Source of the DNA: Rufibacter sp. DG15C
Lineage (GTDB): Bacteria; Bacteroidota; Bacteroidia; Cytophagales; Hymenobacteraceae
Length of the DNA: 64,000 bases
Direction of reading: 5' to 3'
NCBI RefSeq assembly: GCF_001577755.1
Contig: NZ_CP010776.1
Coordinates: 1,426,001-1,490,000 of the forward strand
In this document: in pieces, positions 49,959-57,284 of the stretch
Layout: every line of letters starts with the position of its first letter
How positions within the stretch are numbered: position 1 is the stretch's first letter
The notes under the pieces: generated by a model
Seen by the model: only the letters and a program-made list of their open reading frames with translations
What the model was told of the DNA's origin: nothing
Databases searched by the model: none
Translations under genes and position numbers: made by a program

Positions 49959-50399
49959 TTGAAAATTTCTCTGCAAACCCGCGTCGCTCAAGACTACCTA
50001 TCCGTGCTAGACCAGTTCAACTTGGACTTGTTCACCGCCTTGGCCCCGGCGTTCCCCAAAATGAAAGTGCTCAGGTTTGACGGAAGCTTTCCGGGCGACA
50101 GGGTAGAGATTGAATTGCAGGTAGGCCCTGTAAAAAGACGCTGGACCAGCCTTATCACCGAACGGCACATTACCGACCAAGAAGCTTGGTTTGTAGACGA
50201 AGGCCAGGAACTACCCGCCCCGCTCACCTACTGGCGGCACCAACACCTCATCACGCATCACGGCACTTACAGCATCATCCATGACTTGATTGAGTTCAGG
50301 ACGAAGAACAGGGTGCTGGATTACCTGGTCTACCCTGTGCTGTACGCCCAGTTTGCCCTGCGCGGACCGGTGTACCAGCGGCTCTTCGGGAAAGCGTAG
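49959..50399 (+). CDS. SRPBCC family protein upstream of the carotenoid genes
   Basis: The 146-residue cytoplasmic protein is a START-like ligand-binding fold: MKISLQTRVAQDYLSVLDQFNLDLFTALAPAFPKMKVLRFDG, then VEIELQVGPVKRRWTSLITER and the final helices RVLDYLVYPVLYAQFALRGPVYQRLF. The TTG at 49959 is the start, supported by the family-like opening MKISLQT; no ATG fits. Genes of this type lie beside carotenoid genes in related Bacteroidota, so a role in handling a hydrophobic pigment is a reasonable guess. PR copy 24 separates it from crtD. Confidence 0.75.
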   Translation: MKISLQTRVAQDYLSVLDQFNLDLFTALAPAFPKMKVLRFDGSFPGDRVEIELQVGPVKRRWTSLITERHITDQEAWFVDEGQELPAPLTYWRHQHLITHHGTYSIIHDLIEFRTKNRVLDYLVYPVLYAQFALRGPVYQRLFGKA

Positions 50400-50405
50400 G
50401 TAATG

Positions 50406-50443
50406 CGTTTTTAGCCTATTTTCTGGAAAACAACCCAAAAGCG
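50406..50443. repeat. PR palindrome copy 24
   Basis: Left arm CGTTTTTAGCCTATTTTC, right arm GAAAACAACCCAAAAGCG. It begins 7 bp after the SRPBCC stop and lies 88 bp before crtD. Confidence 0.83.
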
Positions 50444-50530
50444 AATGACCAGCACCAGCTTGCCGCAAAACATTCTGAAGCCGGCAAGGGTTATGCCCAC
50501 AAAAAGCGGGAAACTGCGTAGATTGGCAAC

Positions 50531-52018
50531 ATGGCAAAAGCGGTCATCATTGGTTCTGGGATTGGGGGCATTGCTGCGTCTATACGGCTGGCCGTGAAAG
50601 GCTATGACGTGACTGTGCTGGAGGCCAACGCCAGCTTTGGCGGCAAGATGACGCAGTTCACCTTGCCCGGCGGCTACCGCTTTGATGCCGGCCCATCCTT
50701 GTTCACGCTTCCGCATTTGGTAGATGAGCTCTTCACCCTGGCCGGCCGTAACCCGAAGGACTATTTCAACTACCAGCGCCTACCCGTAGTCACCGAGTAC
50801 TTCTGGCCAGACGACACCCGCTTGACCGCCCATGCCAACACCCAGCACTTTGCCCAAGAAGTAGAGAACAAGCTGCAAGTGCCGCAAGAGAAAGTACTGG
50901 CGCACCTCAAGAAAGTAGCCCGCCTGTACCATGCCACCGAGGCCACCTTCCTGCACAAGTCGCTGCACAAGCTGAGTACTTTCCTGAGCCCAGACGTGTT
51001 GAAAACTTTGCCGGCTCTACCCGAGCTGGGCCTCATGACCACCATGCACGCCGCCAACGCCAAGGCCTTCACAGATGCGCGCCTGGTGCAACTCCTGGAC
51101 CGCTACGCCACCTACAACGGCTCAGACCCGTATCAGGCCCCCGGCACCTTGAACCTCATTCCGCACCTGGAATTCAACATCGGCGCGTTTTACCCCGAGG
51201 GCGGCATCTATGCCATTGCCCAGAGTTTGGTAAAGTTGGCGGAGGAGCTGGGTGTGACGTTTAAGTACCAGGAACCGGTGCAGGAGATTCTGGTGGAAGG
51301 CCAACAAGCCATAGGGGTGAGAACGGCGAAGGCTACATATCCAGCGGAGGTGGTGGTCAGCAACATGGACATCATGCCCACTTACAGGAAACTGCTGCCC
51401 ACGCAGCCCGCCCCTGAAACTACGTTGAAGCAGCCGCGCAGCAGCAGTGCCTTGATTTTCTATTGGGGTATTTCGCGCAGTTTTCCACAGCTGGACTTGC
51501 ACAACATCTTCTTCAGCGGGGATTACCAAAAGGAGTTTGCGCACATCTTTAAGCAGAAAACCGTGAGCCCAGACCCAACGGTCTATGTAAACATCACCTC
51601 TAAATACACACCCTCAGACGCGCCCGCTGGTCATGAAAACTGGTTTGTGATGGTGAACGTGCCGCACAACGAGGGCCAGGATTGGGAGGACTTATCCACA
51701 TACACCAGACAGGCGGTCTTGCAGAAAGTGAGCAAGGCACTGGGCGTAGAGATAGAGCCTTTGATCACCACAGAACGCGTTTGGACGCCTGTGGGGATTG
51801 AAGCCGATACCTCGTCGTTTGCGGGCGCTTTGTACGGCAGCAGCTCTAACAATAAAATGGCGGCTTTCCTGCGGCATCCCAATTTCACTTCAAAAATAAA
51901 GGGGCTTTACTTTGTGGGCGGCAGCGTCCATCCGGGCGGCGGCATACCGCTGTGCCTGCTATCGGCTAAGATTGTGGGTGATCTGGCCCCGGCTTCTTCA
52001 AATCTCGTGTCATCATGA
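50531..52018 (+). CDS. crtD: Phytoene desaturase-family carotenoid 3,4-desaturase (CrtD-like)
   Basis: FAD-dependent carotenoid desaturase of the CrtI superfamily, 495 residues. The FAD-binding motif is AVIIGSGIGGIAASIRLAVKGYDVTVLEA (GxGxxG at residues 8-13) and the C-terminal signature is GLYFVGGSVHPGGGIPLCLLSAKIV. The sequence resembles CrtD (1-hydroxycarotenoid 3,4-desaturase) more than the bacterial phytoene desaturases. Its coupling to CruF fits the route to 1-hydroxy-3,4-didehydro carotenoids such as flexixanthin-type pigments. The CruF gene overlaps its last codons. Activity on a particular carotenoid is inferred, not visible. Confidence 0.88.
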   Translation: MAKAVIIGSGIGGIAASIRLAVKGYDVTVLEANASFGGKMTQFTLPGGYRFDAGPSLFTLPHLVDELFTLAGRNPKDYFNYQRLPVVTEYFWPDDTRLTAHANTQHFAQEVENKLQVPQEKVLAHLKKVARLYHATEATFLHKSLHKLSTFLSPDVLKTLPALPELGLMTTMHAANAKAFTDARLVQLLDRYATYNGSDPYQAPGTLNLIPHLEFNIGAFYPEGGIYAIAQSLVKLAEELGVTFKYQEPVQEILVEGQQAIGVRTAKATYPAEVVVSNMDIMPTYRKLLPTQPAPETTLKQPRSSSALIFYWGISRSFPQLDLHNIFFSGDYQKEFAHIFKQKTVSPDPTVYVNITSKYTPSDAPAGHENWFVMVNVPHNEGQDWEDLSTYTRQAVLQKVSKALGVEIEPLITTERVWTPVGIEADTSSFAGALYGSSSNNKMAAFLRHPNFTSKIKGLYFVGGSVHPGGGIPLCLLSAKIVGDLAPASSNLVSS

Positions 52019-52683
52019 TTTCAACGCTTATCTCCACGTCTTCCAAAGATTTCAGGGAACGCTTTCTCCCATTGGGAATTGGAGTATTGTTCCTGTTCTA
52101 TGCGGTGGGGTTCTGGGGATTGGGTTTTAGCGCCCATGAGCCTTGGTTCCAAGCCTTGGTGCCGTTCAACCTACTCTTAACCAACACCATTCTGTTTCTT
52201 TTCCACCGGGGCTGGACAAGGTCTTTCTTTCTGTTTGCCTTTACTGCCTGGGCTGCTGGTTTTCTGTTTGAATGGATTGGCGTTCATACTGGCCTTTTAT
52301 TTGGTGAGTACAGCTACGGGGCAGCACTGGGGTTTAAAGTGGATCATATTCCGCTGTTGATAGGATTGAACTGGCTGATGCTGGTGTACAGTTCGGGGCA
52401 TTTGGTGCAGCGCTGGATTTCTCATTGGCTGGTACGGGCATTTTTAGGCGCGCTACTCATGGTAAGCCTGGATGTGCTGATTGAGCCGGTAGCCGTTCGG
52501 TTTGACTTTTGGTCCTGGCACCAGAACCAGATTCCGTTCTCTAATTTCCTGGGCTGGTTTGGGGTGGCGCTGCTGTTGCAGGTCTACTTTCATAAAGCCG
52601 ATTTCAGGAAAGACAATCCCATGGCGCCGTGGGTATTTGTGGTGCAGGTGCTGTTTTTCCTGGGCCTGTGGCTGGTTATCTGA
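52015..52683 (+). CDS. cruF: Carotenoid 1,2-hydratase (CruF family membrane protein)
   Basis: Adds water across the psi end of a carotenoid to give a 1-hydroxy group, in the membrane. The 222-residue protein has about six to seven TM segments and matches the CruF carotenoid biosynthesis family: AWAAGFLFEWIGVHTGLLFGEYSYG, FKVDHIPLLIGLNWLMLVYSS and SLDVLIEPVAVRFDFWSWHQ, with the conserved Glu-Trp and Asp residues. It overlaps crtD by 4 bp, so hydration and 3,4-desaturation are translationally coupled. No crtB or crtY is in the window. Confidence 0.88.
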   Translation: MISTLISTSSKDFRERFLPLGIGVLFLFYAVGFWGLGFSAHEPWFQALVPFNLLLTNTILFLFHRGWTRSFFLFAFTAWAAGFLFEWIGVHTGLLFGEYSYGAALGFKVDHIPLLIGLNWLMLVYSSGHLVQRWISHWLVRAFLGALLMVSLDVLIEPVAVRFDFWSWHQNQIPFSNFLGWFGVALLLQVYFHKADFRKDNPMAPWVFVVQVLFFLGLWLVI

Positions 52684-52716
52684 AACAATTGGTACCTTCG
52701 GGTTTAGACTGTCCTG

Positions 52717-54129
52717 TTGTTGAAAACGCTAAGAGAAGCCCTTCCTGTTGTCCTCCCGTTCTGGGTCTTGGCCTTGCTGCTTACGTGGTGGCTACGGCAC
52801 AACGGCTTCTTCTGGGACAGCATTCTGCTGGGCTCTACTTACGGCCAATGGTACTACACCACTAACTTTTCCACAGTCTTTGTCCCGCAGGAGATAGCTG
52901 GCTATCCACCCTTGTTTGGCATGTATCTGGCCGCCGGGTGGAAGCTCTTCGGGAAGACCCTTCCCGTCAGTCACTTCTTGATGCTCCCACTACTGCTGGG
53001 AACCGTTTGGCAAGTCTATTTACTGGCCAAGCGCTATCTGCCCAAATCCTGGCTACTGGTTGGGTTATTATTAGTCTTTCTGGATCCTACGCTGCTAGCC
53101 CAGAGTTCTCAGATGGCGCCAGATAGTGTATTGGTCTTTCTGTACCTGCTGGCCCTTAATTCACTTCTCAAAAAGAACAATGTCCTGCTGGCTATTGCTC
53201 TGGTATTCTTAGTGTTGCTCAGCCCTAGAGGGCAGATTATGGCGGTTTCCTTGTTTCTGACTAACCTGGTTATCCACAGGCTCTATCAGGGGAGTTTCAC
53301 GGCTGACTACCTGGTGCGCTTACTGAAAAGGTACTTGCCCGCAGGATTGATGCTAGGGGGATGGCTGGCTCTGCATTACCAGGAGTTTGGGTGGATAGGC
53401 TTTAACCGGTCCTCTGACTGGGGAGCATATGCCGCGGTGGTGGACCCTATGGGCTTCGCTAGAAACATAGGATTGATCATTTGGCGCCTCCTAGACTTTG
53501 GACGGGTCCTGCTATGGCTGACAGTGTTTGTGCTATTGTGGCAAGGCAGAAAGCACCTTTCCAAAGAAGTCAAGGAACTGATTCTCCTTTTGTTGGTGCC
53601 GCTGCTTACGGTAAGCATGGTTTTGGTGTGGTTTACTAATCCTATCGCTCACCGGTATTGGCTAGTTGTCTACGTGTTTCTGGGGCTGTTGACGGCCAGG
53701 CTGCTTCTGGAGGTACAAAGCAAACCCGTTCGTTTTTCTGTGGTGGGGCTGTTGGTTGCCTCCCTGCTAAGTGGGCATTTCTGGGTTTATCCACAGCGGG
53801 TGGCCAAAGGCTGGGATGCCACGCTGGCGCACTTGCCTTATTATGAGTTGAAGAAAGAGATGCTCACTTATTTAGACCAGCAGCGCATTCCCTGGCAGCA
53901 GGTAGGTACAGACTTCCCTAATCTAGCCTCTTTGGCAAGCACTGATTTGACCAATGATACACGTACCCTGGCCAACAAAGACCTAACCCGACAATCTTAT
54001 ATCTTGTACTCCAATGTGTTCAACGACTTCACAGACCAGGAACTGGAGGCGTTGGCCTCTGATGATTGGACAGTAGTAAAAGAAGTGCGCCAAGGCCAGG
54101 TTTACATGCAACTATTCAAAAGGAAATAA
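52717..54129 (+). CDS. GT39/ArnT-like membrane glycosyltransferase
   Basis: The 470-residue integral membrane protein has about 11-12 TM segments and a C-terminal soluble tail. The first periplasmic loop carries WDSILLGSTYGQWYYTTNFS with an acidic residue typical of polyisoprenyl-phosphate-sugar dependent transferases, then GYPPLFGMYLAAGWKLFGK, which is the usual PPL-x-Y-L-L motif. Such enzymes move a sugar from a lipid-linked donor to lipid A, protein or a glycan; the acceptor is unknown. It starts with TTG (52717) 33 bp after cruF, so it may be in the carotenoid operon, but a carotenoid glycosyl role is not indicated by the fold. Confidence 0.78.
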   Translation: MLKTLREALPVVLPFWVLALLLTWWLRHNGFFWDSILLGSTYGQWYYTTNFSTVFVPQEIAGYPPLFGMYLAAGWKLFGKTLPVSHFLMLPLLLGTVWQVYLLAKRYLPKSWLLVGLLLVFLDPTLLAQSSQMAPDSVLVFLYLLALNSLLKKNNVLLAIALVFLVLLSPRGQIMAVSLFLTNLVIHRLYQGSFTADYLVRLLKRYLPAGLMLGGWLALHYQEFGWIGFNRSSDWGAYAAVVDPMGFARNIGLIIWRLLDFGRVLLWLTVFVLLWQGRKHLSKEVKELILLLLVPLLTVSMVLVWFTNPIAHRYWLVVYVFLGLLTARLLLEVQSKPVRFSVVGLLVASLLSGHFWVYPQRVAKGWDATLAHLPYYELKKEMLTYLDQQRIPWQQVGTDFPNLASLASTDLTNDTRTLANKDLTRQSYILYSNVFNDFTDQELEALASDDWTVVKEVRQGQVYMQLFKRK

Positions 54130-54223
54130 GAACGAAGTCTATCAGGTACCTACGGTTTGACCTAAAAGCTACTTTCTGCTAAATAATTACCCAATTCAAC
54201 ATAGTAGAAAACATATATATTTA

Positions 54224-54254
54224 TTTGCTATTCTAAGAGAAAGGGTTATTTTTG
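54224..54254 (+). promoter_or_regulatory. Promoter of the TetR-like gene with both boxes
   Basis: TTTG at 54224-54227 and TATTTTTG at 54247-54254 are separated by 19 bp, the best full match in the window to the Bacteroidota -33/-7 promoter (TTTG, 19-21 bp, TAnnTTTG). Transcription would start about 54260, giving a leader of roughly 15 bases to the ATG at 54276. Confidence 0.75.
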
Positions 54255-54275
54255 TTTAAGCCCAACTTCTAGGAT

Positions 54276-54914
54276 ATGCAGCACTCCCGAAGCAAAGAAG
54301 AGCTTTTACGACACGCCATGCGGTTTTTTTGTGCCAACGGCATCAAAGAAATCTCTCAACGCAGTATCCTGCGCGAGTTCGGGTTGAGTCCTGAGGAGTT
54401 TCAGCTTTCTTTCGTGGACAAAGAGGATTTCATACGGCAGGCAGTGGAGCTGTATTTGACAGAGCACACGGCAGAACAGACTTCGCTACAAGCCCAGAGT
54501 CATCATCCCTTAGCTGAGCTGGTGCTCATGATCCGGCACCATATTCTACAGCTGCAGCAGATCAATCCCAACTTCTTCATCCAGATCCAATACCTCTACC
54601 CGCGCGTCTGGATGCTATACCTACGCCATGTGCAAATTCACTCCTATTACATGTTCTATGATTTGCTCAACAAGTGCATAGAGCATAAATACCTTCGGCC
54701 CGACCTGAACATTGAGATTGTCACCAAGGTGCTATTAGAGCAGGTAAACATGCTGTTAAACCAGAACCTGTTTCCCAGCAATCGCTATAATCCTACAGAG
54801 GTCTTCAGGGGCATCTTCAAATATTACCTAAGAGGCTTATCCACGGACAAAGGGAATCTCTCCTTAGAAAACTTACTCTCTGAGGTTAACCTTCACGCTG
54901 AACAAATCAACTAA
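54276..54914 (+). CDS. TetR/AcrR family transcriptional regulator
   Basis: The 212-residue regulator has an N-terminal helix-turn-helix of TetR type (SKEELLRHAMRFFCANGIKEISQRSILREFGLSPEEF, about residues 6-43, with the recognition helix near SPEEFQLSF). A helical ligand domain follows that is rich in aromatic and His residues (YLYPRVWMLYLRHVQIHSYYM). The DNA-binding tripeptide of other TetR proteins (K-x-x-LY) is replaced by SFVDKEDFI. The ligand is unknown. It is transcribed from its own promoter and could regulate the neighbouring carotenoid or redox genes, but no operator was identified. Confidence 0.85.
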   Translation: MQHSRSKEELLRHAMRFFCANGIKEISQRSILREFGLSPEEFQLSFVDKEDFIRQAVELYLTEHTAEQTSLQAQSHHPLAELVLMIRHHILQLQQINPNFFIQIQYLYPRVWMLYLRHVQIHSYYMFYDLLNKCIEHKYLRPDLNIEIVTKVLLEQVNMLLNQNLFPSNRYNPTEVFRGIFKYYLRGLSTDKGNLSLENLLSEVNLHAEQIN

Positions 54915-55020
54915 CCCGCAGCTTTAGCGCACTTTTAGCTTAAGTTATCCACAGGCTTAACATGGAGGTGGGTTGGATACTTAAAATCTAAAAAGCTAGT
55001 CCCACTTTTACATTTAGTCT

Positions 55021-55058
55021 CGTTTTTAGCCTGCTTTCTGAGAAATAGCCCAAAAACG
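55021..55058. repeat. PR palindrome copy 25
   Basis: Left arm CGTTTTTAGCCTGCTTTC, right arm GAAATAGCCCAAAAACG. It lies between the TetR-like gene and the convergent DUF6952 gene, close to the DnaA-box pair. Confidence 0.83.
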
Positions 55059-55115
55059 GATATTCTCATTGATAAGCCAGAAACAGCAGTTTTGCTTCCA
55101 ATCAATCAGAAAAAC

Positions 55116-55148
55116 AAAAAGCCTGTCCGTTTAGAGGACAGGCTTTTT
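55116..55148. terminator. Bidirectional terminator between the TetR-like and DUF6952 genes
   Basis: A 13-bp perfect stem (AAAAAGCCTGTCC 55116-55128 with GGACAGGCTTTTT 55136-55148) has A and T runs on both sides and can act for both converging genes. Confidence 0.93.
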
Positions 55149-55175
55149 GCTGTGGATAAGTAAGTGTTTTATCTC

Positions 55176-55418
55176 TTAGTTGATGGAGACTCTCACCTTT
55201 TGAGTGAACTCTCTTAAAGCGGTTTTAAAATCAGAACCGTTGTCCTCCATGTGGTTGAGGATGTAGATGGCGCCAAACACGTGGGTAAGTTTTTCGCCCT
55301 CGTCTTCGCCAACAATCTCAAAGGCAGGGTTTTCTTCGTTTAGCAATTGCTCTTCGGCGGCGCGCAGGCTGTCAATGGTCTGCGTCTCTACCAGTTGTTT
55401 AATAGCAGGTATCTTCAT
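55176..55418 (-). CDS. DUF6952 family protein
   Basis: The 80-residue protein is a small conserved Bacteroidota family: MKIPAIKQLVETQTIDSLRAAEEQLLNEENPAFEI, then GEKLTHVFGAIYILNHMEDNGSDF and a final helix TALREFTQKVRVSIN. It has no signal or TM segment. The adjacent thioredoxin gene lies 7 bp upstream on the same strand, and I recall the two being linked in related genomes, so a redox-related role is plausible. Function unknown. Confidence 0.8.
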   Translation of the reverse strand: MKIPAIKQLVETQTIDSLRAAEEQLLNEENPAFEIVGEDEGEKLTHVFGAIYILNHMEDNGSDFKTALREFTQKVRVSIN

Positions 55419-55425
55419 GTTCTTG

Positions 55426-55743
55426 TTAAGCTATTTTACGAACCATCTCTAACACGTACTCTTCTTTGCTGGTGGCAGAGCCTTCAACTAGTTCACCGTT
55501 CTTGAACACCGCGAAGAACGGCAGGTTGGTCACCCCGGCCAGCTTGCGGGCCTCTGGGCTAGTCTCTGCGTTCACGTCAACAAAAGAAACACCGGCAAAC
55601 TCTTCATTAGCGGCCATGCGCTTAAATTTGGGAGTGAACAGGCGGCAGTTACCGCACCAGTCGGCGTAATACTTTACCACCACGCGCTCATTGCTTTCTA
55701 GCACGTTCTTAAAATCAGCGTCACTTGCTTGGATGATAGCCAT
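55426..55743 (-). CDS. Thioredoxin family protein
   Basis: The 105-residue cytoplasmic thioredoxin has the redox motif WCGNC (Cys30 and Cys33) in VVVKYYADWCGNCRLFTPKF, and later VNAETSPEARKLAGVTNLPFFAVF with the cis-Pro. The Asn in place of the usual Pro in CGPC is unusual and should change the redox potential. The ATG at 55743 fits the family length; the longer frame from 55794 is rejected because it lacks homology. It is 7 bp from the DUF6952 gene on the same strand. The 191 bp upstream of it hold nothing recognised. Confidence 0.92.
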   Translation of the reverse strand: MAIIQASDADFKNVLESNERVVVKYYADWCGNCRLFTPKFKRMAANEEFAGVSFVDVNAETSPEARKLAGVTNLPFFAVFKNGELVEGSATSKEEYVLEMVRKIA

Positions 55744-55934
55744 ATCTTGGATAGAAAATTTAAAATGGATACGTTTTGTCTTTGAGCAAACCAACAGGCC
55801 TGCCTAATGTTTAAAAGCATTTTGTATAAAATCGCCTTCAAAACGCAAAATTACCACAGAAAGTTTGGTTATGCTATGCCTTGCCTGCAATTGAGGTCAC
55901 TTGGAGTATACCGCTGGCCTTGGTCTAGCGTGGG

Positions 55935-56549
55935 TTACTGTTGAAAACCCTGTTTAGGGAAATGAATGACCCACAAGCCTATGATGGTACCAATCTCATA
56001 GCCTTCGGGTTTGCCTTGGGCAGAGAACACGCGCAATTGGTCCAAGTCGGTGGCCATGAAGTTGAGAAGGCTGGGTTCTTCACAGCTGGCACAGTTACGC
56101 CGCTTGACCTGGATGGGCTTTTGATACACCAAGAAAGCAGTGGTTTCTTTGATTTTGGCTTGGGCATTAGGTGTCTTAGCGAACAAAGAGAAAGGCCGTT
56201 TCCATTGCTTTTCCTCCTTCTTGTTGAAAGGCTTTCTTTCTAGCTGGGCATGGTAGCGCTGCAACAGCTCTTGAACGGCCGGCAATTTGTCTGGCTGGGC
56301 CACAAAGAGGGCCTGCGCGCGGGGCTGGCTTTCGGCTAACTGCAAGAAAGAACCTTCCACTAGATGCACAATGGAGTCTCCTACGGCCGTGGCCAAGGCG
56401 TTTAACTGCTCAGAATCTACCGCGGAGGCAGCCGGGCGTTTATGGTCAGAGACGCTGCCGGGCGGAATCTCGGGCCTGGGGGTATCTGTACAAGCACACA
56501 TCAGCCCCAACAGCCCTACTGCCAATACCCGCTTGTAGATGTTCACCAT
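55935..56549 (-). CDS. Lipoprotein with DUF3365/Tll0287-like domain
   Basis: The 204-residue product has a lipoprotein signal (VGLLGLMCACTDTP, Cys at about residue 20). The C-terminal half resembles Tll0287-like heme domains: KPIQVKRRNCASCEEPSLLN at the usual heme site and EGYEIGTIIGLWVIHFPKQ at the end. The heme site here is CASCE, so the CxxCH His is missing and covalent heme attachment is not expected. It may bind another ligand, or be a degenerate copy. An N-terminal helical region (residues 40-130) precedes. It appears monocistronic. Confidence 0.62.
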   Translation of the reverse strand: MVNIYKRVLAVGLLGLMCACTDTPRPEIPPGSVSDHKRPAASAVDSEQLNALATAVGDSIVHLVEGSFLQLAESQPRAQALFVAQPDKLPAVQELLQRYHAQLERKPFNKKEEKQWKRPFSLFAKTPNAQAKIKETTAFLVYQKPIQVKRRNCASCEEPSLLNFMATDLDQLRVFSAQGKPEGYEIGTIIGLWVIHFPKQGFQQ

Positions 56550-56637
56550 TTGGTTGTTAGATTGCTAGAGACTCCCTTTGAGACAAAGATGGGATGCAAG
56601 TTGTTCATTCACAACGTAACGTGTTTGCCGAGATTCT

Positions 56638-56675
56638 GTTTTTGCCCTGATTCCTGGAAAACAGCCCAAAAACGA
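56638..56675. repeat. PR palindrome copy 26
   Basis: Left arm CTGTTTTTGCCCTGATTC, right arm GGAAAACAGCCCAAAAACG. It lies in the gap between divergent genes, about 90 bp upstream of the lipoprotein gene at 56549. The 544-bp gap 56550-57093 holds this copy, a minus-strand terminator, PR copy 27 and the promoter of the small membrane gene. Confidence 0.82.
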
Positions 56676-56683
56676 AGGACATA

Positions 56684-56712
56684 AAAAAACCCCGACGCTT
56701 TTTGCGCCGGGC
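56684..56712 (-). terminator. Intrinsic terminator, minus strand
   Basis: On the minus strand a stem of about 9 bp (56691-56699 with 56704-56712, one G-U pair) is followed by a seven-base T-tract (56684-56690). It could end transcripts from the nuclease-inhibitor gene about 570 bp upstream, before the next minus-strand gene. Confidence 0.75.
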
Positions 56713-56932
56713 TTTCCACACACAACGTTAAAATTTACTCTATCTCTAGCTTTTCACCGCCTACAGATAACAGCTGCGTTGAAAGCCAACCTAGCGGCGG
56801 CCCCAGCACATATCCATTAGTAGCTAAGATCCAGGCTTTCTTACAAGCTGGCAGGGAGAAAAGTTAACGTTGGTAAAAAGAGGAAAGCGGGCACAAAGCC
56901 GATGCCCGAAAAAGCATGACTTCGATTTTAGG

Positions 56933-56968
56933 CTATCGTTTTTGGCCAAAACAGGCCAAAAACGATAG
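56933..56968. repeat. PR palindrome copy 27, shortened and nested
   Basis: CTATCGTTTTTGGCC (56933-56947) pairs perfectly with GGCCAAAAACGATAG (56954-56968) around AAAACA. The inner part of the left arm is missing. Just before it stands CGATTTTAGGCTAT, which looks like an older, degenerate left arm of the same repeat, so the present left arm may be a fresh copy of the right arm. Confidence 0.85.
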
Positions 56969-57013
56969 CTGCTTGCAAGAAGAAGGAGGGATGTGAAAAT
57001 TTGGAAGCCGGCC

Positions 57014-57064
57014 TTGGCTTTTACAGCAGGAAAGGTAATTTTGGTAGACCCTTAGGTATCTTTG
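57014..57064 (+). promoter_or_regulatory. Promoter region of the 54-residue membrane protein
   Basis: TTG at 57014-57016 and TAATTTTG at 57036-57043 are 19 bp apart, a full -33/-7 match. A second -7 box, TATCTTTG, lies at 57057-57064. Either start would give a leader of 25-45 bases to the ATG at 57094. Confidence 0.6.
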
Positions 57065-57093
57065 AATAATCACCTCATCCACATCTCCTGTTC

Positions 57094-57258
57094 ATGAAAA
57101 ACAGATGGGCCATCTCCATTCTCTTCACGGTAGCCGCCGTGCTGGCGTTCATTTCTTTGGGCATCACCTACTATACCACCGGTAGAATAGAATGGGTTCC
57201 CTTGCTTACCGTGATGGTCTCAGGAGGCTTGGCCTACATCATCTCTAACAAAAAGTAA
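57094..57258 (+). CDS. Small membrane protein, 54 residues, two TM segments
   Basis: An ATG at 57094 opens a frame of 54 codons ending TAA at 57256-57258. It encodes MKNRWAISILFTVAAVLAFI, a first hydrophobic helix (about residues 6-23), a polar hairpin (TTGRIEW) and a second helix (VPLLTVMVSGGLAYIIS, about 35-51) ending NKK. The positive-inside rule places both ends in the cytoplasm. I do not recognise a family. Support comes from a well-placed promoter upstream, third-position bias towards C/G and a clean hydrophobic pattern. It converges on the inhibitor gene with 26 bp between. Confidence 0.6.
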   Translation: MKNRWAISILFTVAAVLAFISLGITYYTTGRIEWVPLLTVMVSGGLAYIISNKK

Positions 57259-57284
57259 GTTCTGCTGAGCTGGCATTACGGCGC

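Larger units (their letters stand above)
54945..55159. other. Pair of perfect DnaA-box 9-mers in a convergent gap (part of a local cluster)
   Basis: TTATCCACA occurs at 54945-54953 (+) and in inverse at 55151-55159. The same 9-mer is at 51692, 53270 and 53787 inside crtD and the glycosyltransferase gene, and TTATCCACG is at 54837. I found none elsewhere in the window by eye. The other bases of this 261-bp gap hold PR copy 25 and a bidirectional terminator. Confidence 0.55.

Noticed and set aside
54915-55175. Definite replication origin
   Set aside because: Only two DnaA boxes lie in the gap, with no visible AT-rich repeat series or dnaA gene; kept as a candidate finding only.
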